A stretch of 64,000 nucleotides of DNA. Origin: Aliigemmobacter aestuarii. Its GTDB lineage: Bacteria; Pseudomonadota; Alphaproteobacteria; Rhodobacterales; Rhodobacteraceae. Positions within the stretch are counted from its first letter, which is position 1. Each line of letters opens with the position of its first letter. Below, piece after piece: positions 38,776 through 47,280 of this stretch. The stretch spans positions 221,041-285,040 of the forward strand of contig NZ_SSND01000005.1 of the NCBI RefSeq assembly GCF_004799285.1, given 5' to 3'. The notes beneath the pieces were generated by a model. It saw nothing but the letters and a program-made list of their open reading frames with translations. It made no database searches and had not been told where the DNA came from. A program made the translations under genes and the position numbers.

Positions 38776-39645
38776 ATGCTGCGCCGACTGCCCTGCCTGC
38801 TTGCGACCGCCGCCGCCGTTGCGGCCTGCACGCCCTCTGTCCCGGATTCCGGGGCCGGGGTGGGCTTTGGCGATTACGCCACCTATCAGACGCAGCGCGA
38901 GGCGCAGCTGTCCGGCGCGATGCAGGCGCAGTTGCCTCCGGTCAATGCATACGGGCAGGGCGTGACCGATCCGGGCGCGCCGCTGTCGGCGATGCCGGGC
39001 GCCGTGCCGGGGATGACGCCCGGTGCATCGCCGCAGACCGGCTTCTCGACCGAACGCCTGGGCGCAGCGATCGACGCGGCCGAGGCGGGCACACCCCTGC
39101 CGCCGCAACCCCAGGCCCTTCCCGGCATGCCCCCGTCGGGGGCGGTGATCGGCTCGGACGTCGGCGCGTCGCTTTCGGCCGACCGTCCGCGCGGCGATGC
39201 GCCCGCGGGGATCCAGATCCAGGCGGGCGAGGTCAATCCCGACAACATCGGCATCTCGGACGAACAGGACTTCAACGCCGTCGCGGCGCGCGAGACGATC
39301 GAATCCGACAAGGCGCGCCTTGAACGCAACCGCGCCCAGTATCAGGTGATCACGCCCGATCAGGTCGTCCAACCCACCGCCCTGCCGGAACGCCGTGGCG
39401 ATTCCGGCCCGAACATCGTGGCCTTCGCCCTGTCGACGACCCACCTGCCGGGCACCCCGGTCTACAAGCGCCCGGCCTTGCGCATGGCCAATGCCGATGC
39501 CGCCTGCGGGCGCTACGGATCGTCCGATCAGGCGCAGCGCGCCTTCCTTGCGGCGGGCGGCCCCGAGAAGGACCCGAGGGGCCTTGACCCGGACGGCGAC
39601 GGCTTTGTCTGCGGCTGGGACCCGCGCCCGTTCCGCGCCAACTGA
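38776..39645 (+). CDS. Lipoprotein with C-terminal Excalibur-like calcium domain
   Basis: 289 residues. Lipobox AVAAC near residue 18, a long Pro/Ala/Gly-rich central part and a C-terminal domain with Cys, QAQRAFL and DPDGDGFVCGWDP, close to the Excalibur calcium motif (DxDxDGxxC). It is likely anchored in the outer membrane. ATG at 38776 follows GAGG; an ATG at 38752 is possible. It lies 4 bases before the amidase gene and is probably co-transcribed. Confidence 0.7.
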   Translation: MLRRLPCLLATAAAVAACTPSVPDSGAGVGFGDYATYQTQREAQLSGAMQAQLPPVNAYGQGVTDPGAPLSAMPGAVPGMTPGASPQTGFSTERLGAAIDAAEAGTPLPPQPQALPGMPPSGAVIGSDVGASLSADRPRGDAPAGIQIQAGEVNPDNIGISDEQDFNAVAARETIESDKARLERNRAQYQVITPDQVVQPTALPERRGDSGPNIVAFALSTTHLPGTPVYKRPALRMANADAACGRYGSSDQAQRAFLAAGGPEKDPRGLDPDGDGFVCGWDPRPFRAN

Positions 39646-39649
39646 TGCG

Positions 39650-40333
39650 ATGCTGAGGGCCTCCGCCTTTCCCTCGCCCAACTGCGGGCCAAGGCGGGGC
39701 GGGGCGCTGCCTGACCTGATCGTCCTGCACTATACCGGAATGGACAGCGCCGATGCCGCGCGCGACCGGCTCTGCGACCCCGAGGCCGAGGTTTCGGCCC
39801 ATTACATGATTGCCGAGGATGGCGCGGTGATCCCGCTCGTCCCCGAGGAACTGCGCGCCTGGCACGCCGGGGCAGGGGCCTGGGGGCAGGTGCGCGACGT
39901 CAATTCCCGGTCGATCGGCATCGAACTGGTGAACACCGGCGCCCATCCCTATCCGCAGCGCCAGATGGCCGCGCTCGAGGCGCTTCTGGCCGATCTGATG
40001 CACCGTTGGCAGATCGCGCCGGAACGGGTCATCGCCCATTCCGACATGGCGCCGGGCCGCAAGATCGACCCCGGCGCGCGGTTCGACTGGCGCCGCCTTG
40101 CGCTTCGCGGGCTGTCGGTCTGGCCCGAAACGGGCAGCGGCGCCGAGGTGCCGGATTTCGCCGCCAGCGCCCGCGCCTTCGGCTATCCCGATGTCGCGCC
40201 CGACCTTCTGCTGGCCGCCTTCCGCCTGCGGTTCCGTCCTTGGGCGACCGGCCCCGAGGACGCCACCGACGCAGCCCTTGCCGCCGACCTTGCCGCGCGC
40301 TTTCCCGTTGACGCGCGGGCGCTGCAGGCGTAA
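39650..40333 (+). CDS. N-acetylmuramoyl-L-alanine amidase (AmpD-like, amidase_2)
   Basis: 227 residues with no signal peptide. Zinc ligands are in LIVLHYTG and IAHSDMAPGRKIDPG, and the catalytic Glu is in SIGIELVN. A C-terminal helical part (YPDVAPDLLLAAFRLRFRP) resembles a peptidoglycan-binding domain. As a cytosolic enzyme it would recycle cell-wall muropeptides. It precedes rnpB by 10 bases. Confidence 0.88.
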   Translation: MLRASAFPSPNCGPRRGGALPDLIVLHYTGMDSADAARDRLCDPEAEVSAHYMIAEDGAVIPLVPEELRAWHAGAGAWGQVRDVNSRSIGIELVNTGAHPYPQRQMAALEALLADLMHRWQIAPERVIAHSDMAPGRKIDPGARFDWRRLALRGLSVWPETGSGAEVPDFAASARAFGYPDVAPDLLLAAFRLRFRPWATGPEDATDAALAADLAARFPVDARALQA

Positions 40334-40343
40334 TCCGCCCGAT

Positions 40344-40754
40344 GCGCGGATGGCCGGATGACCGCGGGATGCCGCAAGGTGTGTCGAGGAAAGTCCGGAC
40401 TCCATGAGGCAAGGGTGCCGGGTAACGCCCGGCGGGGGCAACCCCAGGGAAAGCGCCACAGAGATGATACCGCCCCGCCTGCGGGGTAAGGGTGAAATGG
40501 TGGGGTAAGAGCCCACCGCGGACCGGGCAACCGGGACGGCACGGCAAGCCCCACCCGGAGCAATGCCGAATAGGGGCCTTGCGCGGAAAGGTCCGGCGAC
40601 CTCCCGGAAACGGGATGCCGGAGACCTCCGCAGGGACGCTTCAGCCCAGAGGCCCGGGTTGGCAGCACGATCCCGCCGGTAACGGCGGGACCAGAGGAAT
40701 GGTCATCGAAGGGGGAAACCCCGGAACAGAATCCGGCTTACAGGCCATCCGCGC
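40344..40754 (+). ncRNA. rnpB: RNase P RNA, bacterial type A
   Basis: The ends pair in helix P1 (GCGCGGATGGCC with GGCCATCCGCGC). The conserved core GAGGAAAGTCCGGACTCC lies near the 5' end, and the 3' core AGAATCCGGCTTACAGGCC lies before P1. It is the catalytic RNA that cuts tRNA 5' leaders. No separate promoter is obvious. Confidence 0.96.
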
Positions 40755-41050
40755 ACCGTCAGGACAGAAGGGGGCTCTGCCCCCTCGGGCCTTGCAGCCC
40801 TCACCCCCGGAATATTTTGTCCGGAAGGAAAGCAGACTTCACTCTGGCCCGAATATCCCCGCCGGAGGCTATTCCGAGCCAAGCCGCGCAAGCGGCGCGG
40901 GCGCGGCAAGGGGAATGCGGCGAAGCCGCGCATCAAGATCGGATTTCGCGCGGTTTGGCTGTTGACTCTGCCGCCGCCATCCGTAAAAGGCGGGCTTCAA
41001 GGATTTTTCGGGCCGCGCCTGCGTTTGCCCGGCTCTAGGAGACAAAGACG
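40755..41050. other. Intergenic region between rnpB and rpmG with two short repeats
   Basis: Contains two members of the dispersed repeat family in opposite orientation: 40804-40830 (minus, TTCCTTCCGGACAAAATATT) and 40838-40866 (plus, TTCACTCTGGCCCGAATATC). A GGGGGCTCTGCCCCC hairpin at 40770-40785 may terminate rnpB. No coding frame is seen. Confidence 0.6.
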
Positions 41051-41218
41051 ATGGCGAAGCCGACGACGATCAAGATCCGTCTGAACTCGACGGCGGGCAC
41101 CGGGCACTTCTATGTGACCAAGAAGAACGCCCGCACCATGACCGAGAAGATGACGGTCAAGAAATACGATCCCGTGAAGCGGGAGCATGTGGAATACAAG
41201 GAAGGCAAGATCAAGTAA
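41051..41218 (+). CDS. rpmG: 50S ribosomal protein L33
   Basis: 55 residues beginning [20 protein letters not shown] and ending EGKIK, the standard L33 of the cysteine-free type (no zinc Cys pairs). It is short enough to miss usual ORF cut-offs. A strong terminator follows. Confidence 0.97.
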   Translation: MAKPTTIKIRLNSTAGTGHFYVTKKNARTMTEKMTVKKYDPVKREHVEYKEGKIK

Positions 41219-41241
41219 GATCCTGCAAGACCTCGTTTCAC

Positions 41242-41266
41242 AAGGCCGCCTTCGGGCGGCCTTTTG
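41242..41266 (+). terminator. Rho-independent terminator after rpmG
   Basis: AAGGCCGCC, loop TTCG, GGCGGCC, then TTTTG. Confidence 0.92.
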
Positions 41267-41283
41267 TATTGGCTGCGGCGCCA

Positions 41284-41754
41284 TCAGGCCCGATAGGGCG
41301 TATCGGCCGGGTTGCCGGCCAGATCACTGTAAGTGCGGGTGCCTTCCCGGCGGTCAAGATGAAGCACCCGGTCGTGGTCGGGATAGGTCACCACATCGGC
41401 AGGCGCGCGCGTGCCGATCACCAGATAGCGCGCCTCCCCGGGGCCGGGGTTTTCAAGGCAGTGGCCCACCGCGACGCCGGCCTTGAAGGTCGCGGTATCG
41501 CCGGGGCGCAGGTGATGGACGGCCGCGCCTTCGTGCAACAGTACCTCGCCCGTCAGGACATGCACCAATTCGTCTTCCTCGGCATGCCAGTGCTTGAGCG
41601 AGGATCGCGACCCCGGCGGCAGGATTTCGATGAAGGCGCCGAACTGCGTCAGCCCGCCTGTATCGGACAGCAAGAGCGCCCGGTAGGGGCCGCAGGGGTT
41701 GCCCTGCCCGTCGCTTTCGTCGGTCAGGGCGGCATCGAGCGGGAAATGCGGCAT
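41284..41754 (-). CDS. Cupin-domain protein
   Basis: 156 residues. Single cupin with metal-ligand pattern HWHAEEDELVHVLTGE and a later His (GHCLEN). It probably binds a metal and a small molecule; the role is unknown. AGGAG precedes the ATG. Confidence 0.85.
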   Translation of the reverse strand: MPHFPLDAALTDESDGQGNPCGPYRALLLSDTGGLTQFGAFIEILPPGSRSSLKHWHAEEDELVHVLTGEVLLHEGAAVHHLRPGDTATFKAGVAVGHCLENPGPGEARYLVIGTRAPADVVTYPDHDRVLHLDRREGTRTYSDLAGNPADTPYRA

Positions 41755-41815
41755 CCGGGTCTCCTGCGTTTTCCGGCAGTCTGAAACACCAGTCTGAACC
41801 GCGTATCGCGATATG

Positions 41816-41848
41816 AAAAGGGCCGCCCGAAGGCGGCCCGATCCTTTT
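41816..41848 (-). terminator. Bidirectional hairpin after the BI-1 family gene
   Basis: GGGCCGCC, loop CGAA, GGCGGCCC, with AAAA on the left and CCTTTT on the right, so the minus-strand transcript ends in T residues. Confidence 0.85.
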
Positions 41849-41866
41849 GTCCTGCCGGAGTGCGGC

Positions 41867-42607
41867 TTATTCGCGGTTGCCCAGGAACTGCAGCAGGAAC
41901 ATGAACATGTTGATGAAGTCGAGGTAGAGGTTCAGCGCGCCCATGATGGCGGACTTGCCAAGCCATTCGGAATCCATCGCCATGGCATGCTGGATGTAGT
42001 CGTTCTTGATGCGCTGCGTGTCATAGGCGGTCAGGCCGGCAAAGATCAGCAGGCCGATCACCGTGATGGCGAAGGCCATCGCGCCCGAGGCGAGGAAGAT
42101 GTTCACGATCGAGGCGACGATCAGGCCGATCAGGCCCATCATCAGGAACGTGCCCATGCCGCTCAGGTCACGCTTGGTGACATAGCCGTAGATCGACAGC
42201 GAGGCGAAGGCGATCGAGGTGACAAGGAAGGTCTGCGCGATCGATGCGCCGGTGAAGGCCTTGAAGATCCAGGCCAGCGACAGGCCCATAACGGCGGCGA
42301 AACTGTAGAAGAACAGCTGAGCCGCGGAATAGGACAGGCGGTTGATCATCGCGCCGAAGGCAAAGACCATCGCAAGCGGGGCGAACATCACCACCCAGCC
42401 CAGGATGTTCGGACGCAGCGTGACGGGATCCCGGAAGATCTGCAGCAGCACATCCGATGTGCCGACAGCCCAGGCGACGCCCGCCGTCACCAGCATCCCC
42501 ACGGACATCAGCCCGTAGACCTTGTTCATGTGGGCGCGAAGGCCCTCGTCGATCTGCGCCGTCCGGGCACCTGCGCCCGCAGTGCGGATCGTTTCATACT
42601 GTGCCAT
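41867..42607 (-). CDS. Bax inhibitor-1 (YccA/BI-1) family membrane protein
   Basis: 246 residues with seven membrane helices. The start AQYETIRTAGAG and the end YLDFINMFMFLLQFLGNR are typical of the alphaproteobacterial group. YDTQRIKNDY is the conserved acidic patch near TM6-7, linked to Ca2+ leak in BI-1 relatives. GGAGGG precedes the start. Confidence 0.92.
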   Translation of the reverse strand: MAQYETIRTAGAGARTAQIDEGLRAHMNKVYGLMSVGMLVTAGVAWAVGTSDVLLQIFRDPVTLRPNILGWVVMFAPLAMVFAFGAMINRLSYSAAQLFFYSFAAVMGLSLAWIFKAFTGASIAQTFLVTSIAFASLSIYGYVTKRDLSGMGTFLMMGLIGLIVASIVNIFLASGAMAFAITVIGLLIFAGLTAYDTQRIKNDYIQHAMAMDSEWLGKSAIMGALNLYLDFINMFMFLLQFLGNRE

Positions 42608-42766
42608 GAAACCCTCCGTTGGAATGGCCTTGGCCGCATCCGTTGCGATGGCGCGGCTTACCTGCGGAATATCGGAAGAGCGCAGGCCCATTTCAAGCAT
42701 TTCCGCCCGAAATCGTAATTGTTTTTGTCATGTTTTCGGCCGGTGTTGCCGTTGCCCTGGCCTGTC

Positions 42767-43729
42767 TCACGCGCAGGTCACGACAACTTTACCTGTCGAC
42801 TTCCTGTCGCGCAGCAGCGCCAGCGCCTCGTCGGCCCGGTCCAGCGGCAGGATGTGGCTGATATGGGGGCGCAGGCTGCCCTCGGCAATCCACCCCATCA
42901 GCGTGGACAGGCTGTCGTTCAGGACCTTCGGCGCGAAGGTCAGGTAGCCGCCCCAGTAAAGGCCCATCACGGTCAGGTTCTTCACCAGAAGGAGGTTCGC
43001 CGGGATCTGCGGGACAGTCCCGCCGGCAAAGCCAATCGCCAGAAGCCGACCCTCGGGCCGGGTTGCGCGCAACGCCGCCATGAAAGCGTCGCCCCCGACC
43101 GCATCATAGACCACATCGACGCCACCCATCGCCTTCAGCACGTCCTTCAGGTCGGGGGTTTCGCTGTCGATCGTCTCGTCCGCGCCGGCCGCGCGCGCCA
43201 CGGCAAGCTTTTCGGCGCCCCGGGCGCTGGCGATCACGCGGGCGCCCATCCGCTTGCCGATCTCGACCGCGGTCAGCCCCACCCCACCCGAGGCGCCAAG
43301 GACCAGAAGCGTTTCCCCCGGCTTCAGCCGGGCGCGATGATCCAGCGCAAGGTGGCTGGTGCCATAGGCGATCTGGAAGGCGGCGGCGGTTTCGAAATCC
43401 ATCCCGTCCGGGATCGGCAGGCAGCGATCGGCCGGAAAGATGCCATGCGTCGCCATCCCTCCCTGGCCGGAATAGACCGCGACGCGGGTTCCGACGGCGG
43501 GCGAGGTCACGCCCGGCCCCAGGGCCTCGACCGTCCCCGAAAGTTCGAGCCCGAGCGTCACCGGGGGTGTCGGACGTTCCTGATACCGGCCCTCGATCAT
43601 CAGCAGATCGGCGAAGTTCAGGCCCGCCGCGGCGATCCTGACCCGCACCTCTCCGGGGCCGGGAAGAGGTATCGGAAGCTGGGTGATTCGCGGTTGACTC
43701 CCGAAATCGGCGATCTGATAGGCCCGCAT
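42767..43729 (-). CDS. NADPH:quinone oxidoreductase (zinc-free MDR family)
   Basis: 320 residues. The GroES-like part starts MRAYQIADFG; the Rossmann motif LGASGGVGLTAVEIGK binds NADPH; YDAVGG and GLYWGGY follow. No zinc-site Cys are present. It reduces quinones or enones. GGAG lies nine bases before the ATG. Confidence 0.9.
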   Translation of the reverse strand: MRAYQIADFGSQPRITQLPIPLPGPGEVRVRIAAAGLNFADLLMIEGRYQERPTPPVTLGLELSGTVEALGPGVTSPAVGTRVAVYSGQGGMATHGIFPADRCLPIPDGMDFETAAAFQIAYGTSHLALDHRARLKPGETLLVLGASGGVGLTAVEIGKRMGARVIASARGAEKLAVARAAGADETIDSETPDLKDVLKAMGGVDVVYDAVGGDAFMAALRATRPEGRLLAIGFAGGTVPQIPANLLLVKNLTVMGLYWGGYLTFAPKVLNDSLSTLMGWIAEGSLRPHISHILPLDRADEALALLRDRKSTGKVVVTCA

Positions 43730-43906
43730 CCAACTTTTCTCCGTGCTGCGTCGCAGAAAGATACCGGAGAACCCCCCGAATGGCCAAGTGTCGAAAATGT
43801 TGCAAAATGCGAAAATCGGCGCAGATGGTGTCGCAAAATGCAATGCAAATCGCAACACTCGCTTAAGGAGAGTGAAATGGGTGCTTGCGCGACCTTGGCG
43901 CGACCT

Positions 43907-43957
43907 GAACTGTTCAGTTCAATCCTGTTTTTCGCCTGTATAATTGGACATATCCAA
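43907..43957 (+). promoter_or_regulatory. AT-rich promoter with two palindromes upstream of the XRE gene
   Basis: A perfect TATAAT lies at 43939-43944. GAACTGTTCAGTTC (43907-43920) is an inverted repeat around the -35 region, and TTGGACATATCCAA (43944-43957) is another overlapping the -10. The 350-bp gap is much AT-richer than its surroundings. Control by the XRE protein itself is likely but inferred. Confidence 0.5.
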
Positions 43958-44079
43958 AAAGACAGGTTTGAAGGTGGGTCCGCTCCGAGTACGAAAAATG
44001 AAGGAAATCTGGGAGTTTGCCGGTGATGGTAAGGTTCCGGACCGTTCGAGTGACGCAGAGTCCAGCCATGGAGCCAATG

Positions 44080-44442
44080 ATGAAGCACCCCGTAGACGCA
44101 CATGTCGGCAAGCGCATCCGCCATCGCCGGTGGATGATCGGCATGACCCAGCAACAGCTGGCCGACAAGGTGGGGATCAAGTTTCAGCAGATCCAGAAAT
44201 ATGAAACCGGCATGAACCGGGTCAGCGCATCGCGCCTTTGGGATATTGCGGATGCACTGGGTGTTGCCATCGGCTTCTTCTTCGAGGGGCTTGACGACGC
44301 GCGCGAAAGTGCTGCACCCGCGCAGGGCGACATCCTTGCCGACAAGGAGGCGATGGAACTGCTGCGCAGCTACTATGCTATTCCCGAAGCGCAACGCCGC
44401 CGGCTGTTCGAATTGGCGCGTGTCCTGTCCGACGCGGCCTGA
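44080..44442 (+). CDS. XRE-family helix-turn-helix transcriptional regulator
   Basis: 120 residues. The DNA-binding domain (VGKRIRHRRWMIGMTQQQLA, KVGIKFQQIQKYETG) is followed by a short C-terminal helical part (AMELLRSYYAIPEAQRRRLFELARVL). This type is common in Rhodobacterales. GGAG lies 6 bases before the chosen ATG. The gene is single with its own promoter. Confidence 0.9.
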   Translation: MKHPVDAHVGKRIRHRRWMIGMTQQQLADKVGIKFQQIQKYETGMNRVSASRLWDIADALGVAIGFFFEGLDDARESAAPAQGDILADKEAMELLRSYYAIPEAQRRRLFELARVLSDAA

Positions 44443-44526
44443 GGGGCCGCGCCCCGGCTGGCGCATCACCCGGCTTGACCACGGCGCCGCCTCGGGCTAG
44501 CGCCGGGTCAGCTGAGGAGGCGAAAG

Positions 44527-45330
44527 ATGCGCAACCTTTCCCCGACCGAAATCGACGACATCATCGACGTGGCCCATGCGTTGGCGGATGCCGCGCGCGA
44601 GGCCACACTGTCGCATTTCCGGACCGCCGCCCTGACCGCCGACACGAAGGAGGCTGACCGTTTCGATCCCGTGACGGTGGCCGACCGGCTGTCAGAGGAA
44701 CGGATGCGTGCGATCCTGGCCGCCCGCCGCCCGCAGGATGCCATCCTGGGCGAGGAATATGGCGCGAGGCCCGGCACCTCCGGCCTGACCTGGGTTCTGG
44801 ACCCGATCGACGGCACGCGCTCATACCTTGCCGGCACGCCGACCTGGGGGGTGCTGATCTCGATCGCGGATGAAGGCGGTCCGATCTACGGGCTGATCGA
44901 CCAGCCCTATGTGGGCGAACGGTTCGAAGGCGGGCTTGGCCGGGCCACGATGACCGGCCCGCACTGGACGCGGCCCCTGTCCACCCGACCGGCCCGCCCG
45001 CTGGGTGAAGCGCTTCTGATGTCCACCTTCCCCGAGGTCGGCACACCCGAGGAAGGCGCGGCCTTTCACCGCCTGTCGCGCCAGTGTCGCCTGACGCGCT
45101 ATGGCACGGATTGCTATGCCTATGCGCTGGTCGCGGCGGGCCATGTCGATCTGGTGGTCGAGGCGGGGCTTCAGGCCTATGACGTGCAGGCGCCGATCGC
45201 GGTGATCACTGCGGCGGGCGGTGTCGTAACCGACTGGCAGGGCAACCCCGCGCATCAGGGGGGGCGGATCCTTGCCGCGGCCAACCACGAGGTGCATGCC
45301 GCGGCCATGGCCGTTCTGAACGGTGCCTGA
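44527..45330 (+). CDS. hisN: Inositol monophosphatase-family phosphatase, histidinol-phosphatase-like
   Basis: 267 residues. Metal-binding motifs are GEEYG, DPIDGTRSYLAGTPTWG and QAYDVQAPIAVITAAGG. The sequence resembles HisN, which dephosphorylates histidinol phosphate. No other his genes are near. AGGAGG precedes the start. Confidence 0.82.
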   Translation: MRNLSPTEIDDIIDVAHALADAAREATLSHFRTAALTADTKEADRFDPVTVADRLSEERMRAILAARRPQDAILGEEYGARPGTSGLTWVLDPIDGTRSYLAGTPTWGVLISIADEGGPIYGLIDQPYVGERFEGGLGRATMTGPHWTRPLSTRPARPLGEALLMSTFPEVGTPEEGAAFHRLSRQCRLTRYGTDCYAYALVAAGHVDLVVEAGLQAYDVQAPIAVITAAGGVVTDWQGNPAHQGGRILAAANHEVHAAAMAVLNGA

Positions 45331-45450
45331 CAGCCGCTTGCGGGTGGACGCACCCTGCGGCTATGCTTGACCCGCCTGCCGCGAGTCCTTCCCCCTTCTG
45401 TCGCGCGGGCTGTCCCGATCCACCGAAGGGGGTGGCACAGGGGGACAGTC

Positions 45451-46794
45451 ATGCCAGATACCGAAATCCTGATCCGCAACGCCGCCGCCGTAGTGACGAT
45501 GGATGATGCCCGCCGCGAGATCGCGGGCGGCGACGTATTGATCCGGGGTGGCCGGATCGCTGCGGTGGGGCAGGGAATTGCCACGGCCGGGCAGGTCGTC
45601 GATGCCGCGGGCTGTGTGGTGACGCCCGGCCTTGTGAACACCCATCACCATCTTTACCAGACGCTGACGCGCGCGGTGCCCGGCGGGCAGGACGCGCTTC
45701 TCTTCGGCTGGCTGAAAACGCTTTATCCGATCTGGGCACGCTTCGGCCCCGACGAGATGTTCACCTCGGCGCAGGTGGGGCTGGCAGAGCTGGCGCTGTC
45801 GGGTTGCACGCTGACCTCGGACCATCTCTATCTGTTCCCCAACGGCGCGCGGCTGGACGACACGATCGCCGCCGCAGTCGAAGTGGGCCTGCGCTTTCAC
45901 CCCACACGCGGCGCGATGAGCATCGGCGAAAGCGCGGGCGGCCTGCCGCCCGACGATCTGGTGGAACGTGAATCCGCCATTCTGGACGACATGATCCGTG
46001 TTGTGGATGCCTTCCACGACCCCGCGCCGGGGGCAATGGTGCGGGTGGGGCTTGCGCCCTGTTCGCCCTTCTCGGTCAGCCGCGAGCTGATGCGCGACGC
46101 GGCCATCCTTGCGCGGGACAAGGGCGTGATGCTGCACACCCATCTGGCCGAGAATGACGAGGACGTGGCCTACAGTCTTGCCACCTTCGGCTGCCGTCCG
46201 GGCCAGTATGCCGAGGATCTGGGCTGGACGGGCGATGACGTCTGGCATGCCCATTGCGTGAAGCTCGACCGCGACGAGATCGGCCTTTTCGCCCGCTCGG
46301 GCACCGGGGTGGCGCATTGCCCCTGCTCCAACTGCCGTCTCGGGTCGGGCATCGCGCCGGTCCGCGCCATGCGGGACGCGGGCGTGAAGGTCGGGCTTGG
46401 GGTGGACGGGTCCGCCTCGAATGACGCGGGCAATCTGGTGGCCGAGGCGCGGCAGGCGATGCTCTTGCAGCGCGTGGCGCGTGGCGCCGATGCGATGAGC
46501 GCGCGCGAGGCGCTGGAGATCGCCACGCTTGGCGGCGCCCGGGTTCTGGGGCGCCCCGATTGCGGCAGCCTCGAACCCGGCAAGCGTGCCGATCTTGCGA
46601 TCTGGGACGTCTCGGGGATCGAGGCGGCCGGGGCATGGGATCCGGTCGCGGCGCTTCTTCACTGCGGCCCGACCCGGGTGCGCGACCTGTTCGTCGAAGG
46701 CCGTTGCATCGTGGCCGATGGCCAGATGGTCACGATCGACCTGCCGCGCGTCATCGAACGTCAGAACCGGCTTGCCCGCCGCCTGATCGGCTGA
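45451..46794 (+). CDS. 8-oxoguanine deaminase-like amidohydrolase
   Basis: 447 residues of the TRZ/ATZ amidohydrolase group. Metal ligands: NTHHHLYQ, THLAEN, HAHCVKLD and GVDGSASND. HCPCSNCRLGSGIAP is typical for the 8-oxoguanine deaminase branch. It probably deaminates 8-oxoguanine or a related purine. GGGGGA precedes the ATG. Guanine deaminase lies two genes further. Confidence 0.85.
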   Translation: MPDTEILIRNAAAVVTMDDARREIAGGDVLIRGGRIAAVGQGIATAGQVVDAAGCVVTPGLVNTHHHLYQTLTRAVPGGQDALLFGWLKTLYPIWARFGPDEMFTSAQVGLAELALSGCTLTSDHLYLFPNGARLDDTIAAAVEVGLRFHPTRGAMSIGESAGGLPPDDLVERESAILDDMIRVVDAFHDPAPGAMVRVGLAPCSPFSVSRELMRDAAILARDKGVMLHTHLAENDEDVAYSLATFGCRPGQYAEDLGWTGDDVWHAHCVKLDRDEIGLFARSGTGVAHCPCSNCRLGSGIAPVRAMRDAGVKVGLGVDGSASNDAGNLVAEARQAMLLQRVARGADAMSAREALEIATLGGARVLGRPDCGSLEPGKRADLAIWDVSGIEAAGAWDPVAALLHCGPTRVRDLFVEGRCIVADGQMVTIDLPRVIERQNRLARRLIG

Positions 46795-46849
46795 CTTTCC
46801 AAAGGGCGCGGTTTCTGGCAATCAGGCCCCACCCGGAACGGAGGCACCG

Positions 46850-47188
46850 ATGGCCCGCAAACCCGCCCATGATTTCGCCGCGCAGAAGCGCGAAACCTTC
46901 GAAACCTTCGACGAACTGCGGAAGGACCCCGATCTGCCGACCCGCGGCATCGTGCATTTCCTGTTCGTGGCCGAGGATATGGAGCCGGACTGGAAAGCCG
47001 TCGAAACGGCGCTGGCCGCGAAGGGCTTCCGCACCGAACGGGACGAAGACGAAGGCATGATCGACGCCGCCTTCGGCCCGATGCCGATCACCCCCGAGGC
47101 GATCTGGGAGATGGAAAAGCTCTCCACCGAAATCGCGCTGGCCTTCGATTTCTTCCCCGACGGCTGGGACATGCTGGCCGAAGACTGA
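46850..47188 (+). CDS. RraB-type ribonuclease E inhibitor domain protein
   Basis: 112 residues with the RraB pattern: HFLFVAEDMEPDWKAVETAL, DEDEGMIDAAFGPMP and AFDFFPDGWDMLAED. In E. coli RraB slows RNase E. The N-terminal ~30 residues are extra. It lies 55 bases after the deaminase. Confidence 0.78.
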   Translation: MARKPAHDFAAQKRETFETFDELRKDPDLPTRGIVHFLFVAEDMEPDWKAVETALAAKGFRTERDEDEGMIDAAFGPMPITPEAIWEMEKLSTEIALAFDFFPDGWDMLAED

Positions 47189-47190
47189 CC

Positions 47191-47211
47191 TTCAACCTGA
47201 TCCAAATACCC
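47191..47211 (+). repeat. Dispersed intergenic repeat, short copy
   Basis: TTCAACCTGATCCAAATACC, matching the first half of the copies at 24710 and 33141, right after the RraB-like gene. The G-rich second half is missing. Confidence 0.7.
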
Positions 47212-47280
47212 GAAACCTGAGCCGGCGGCGCAAAGGCGCCGCTGGCGAGGCAAAGACAGTGCGGCCGCAAGGCCGCGCCG

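Noticed and set aside
43877..44026. 49-residue frame with AAGGAG upstream and one hydrophobic stretch
   Set aside because: It contains the TATAAT box and both palindromes of the XRE promoter, so the region is better explained as regulatory. The translation past the hydrophobic part shows no protein-like character.
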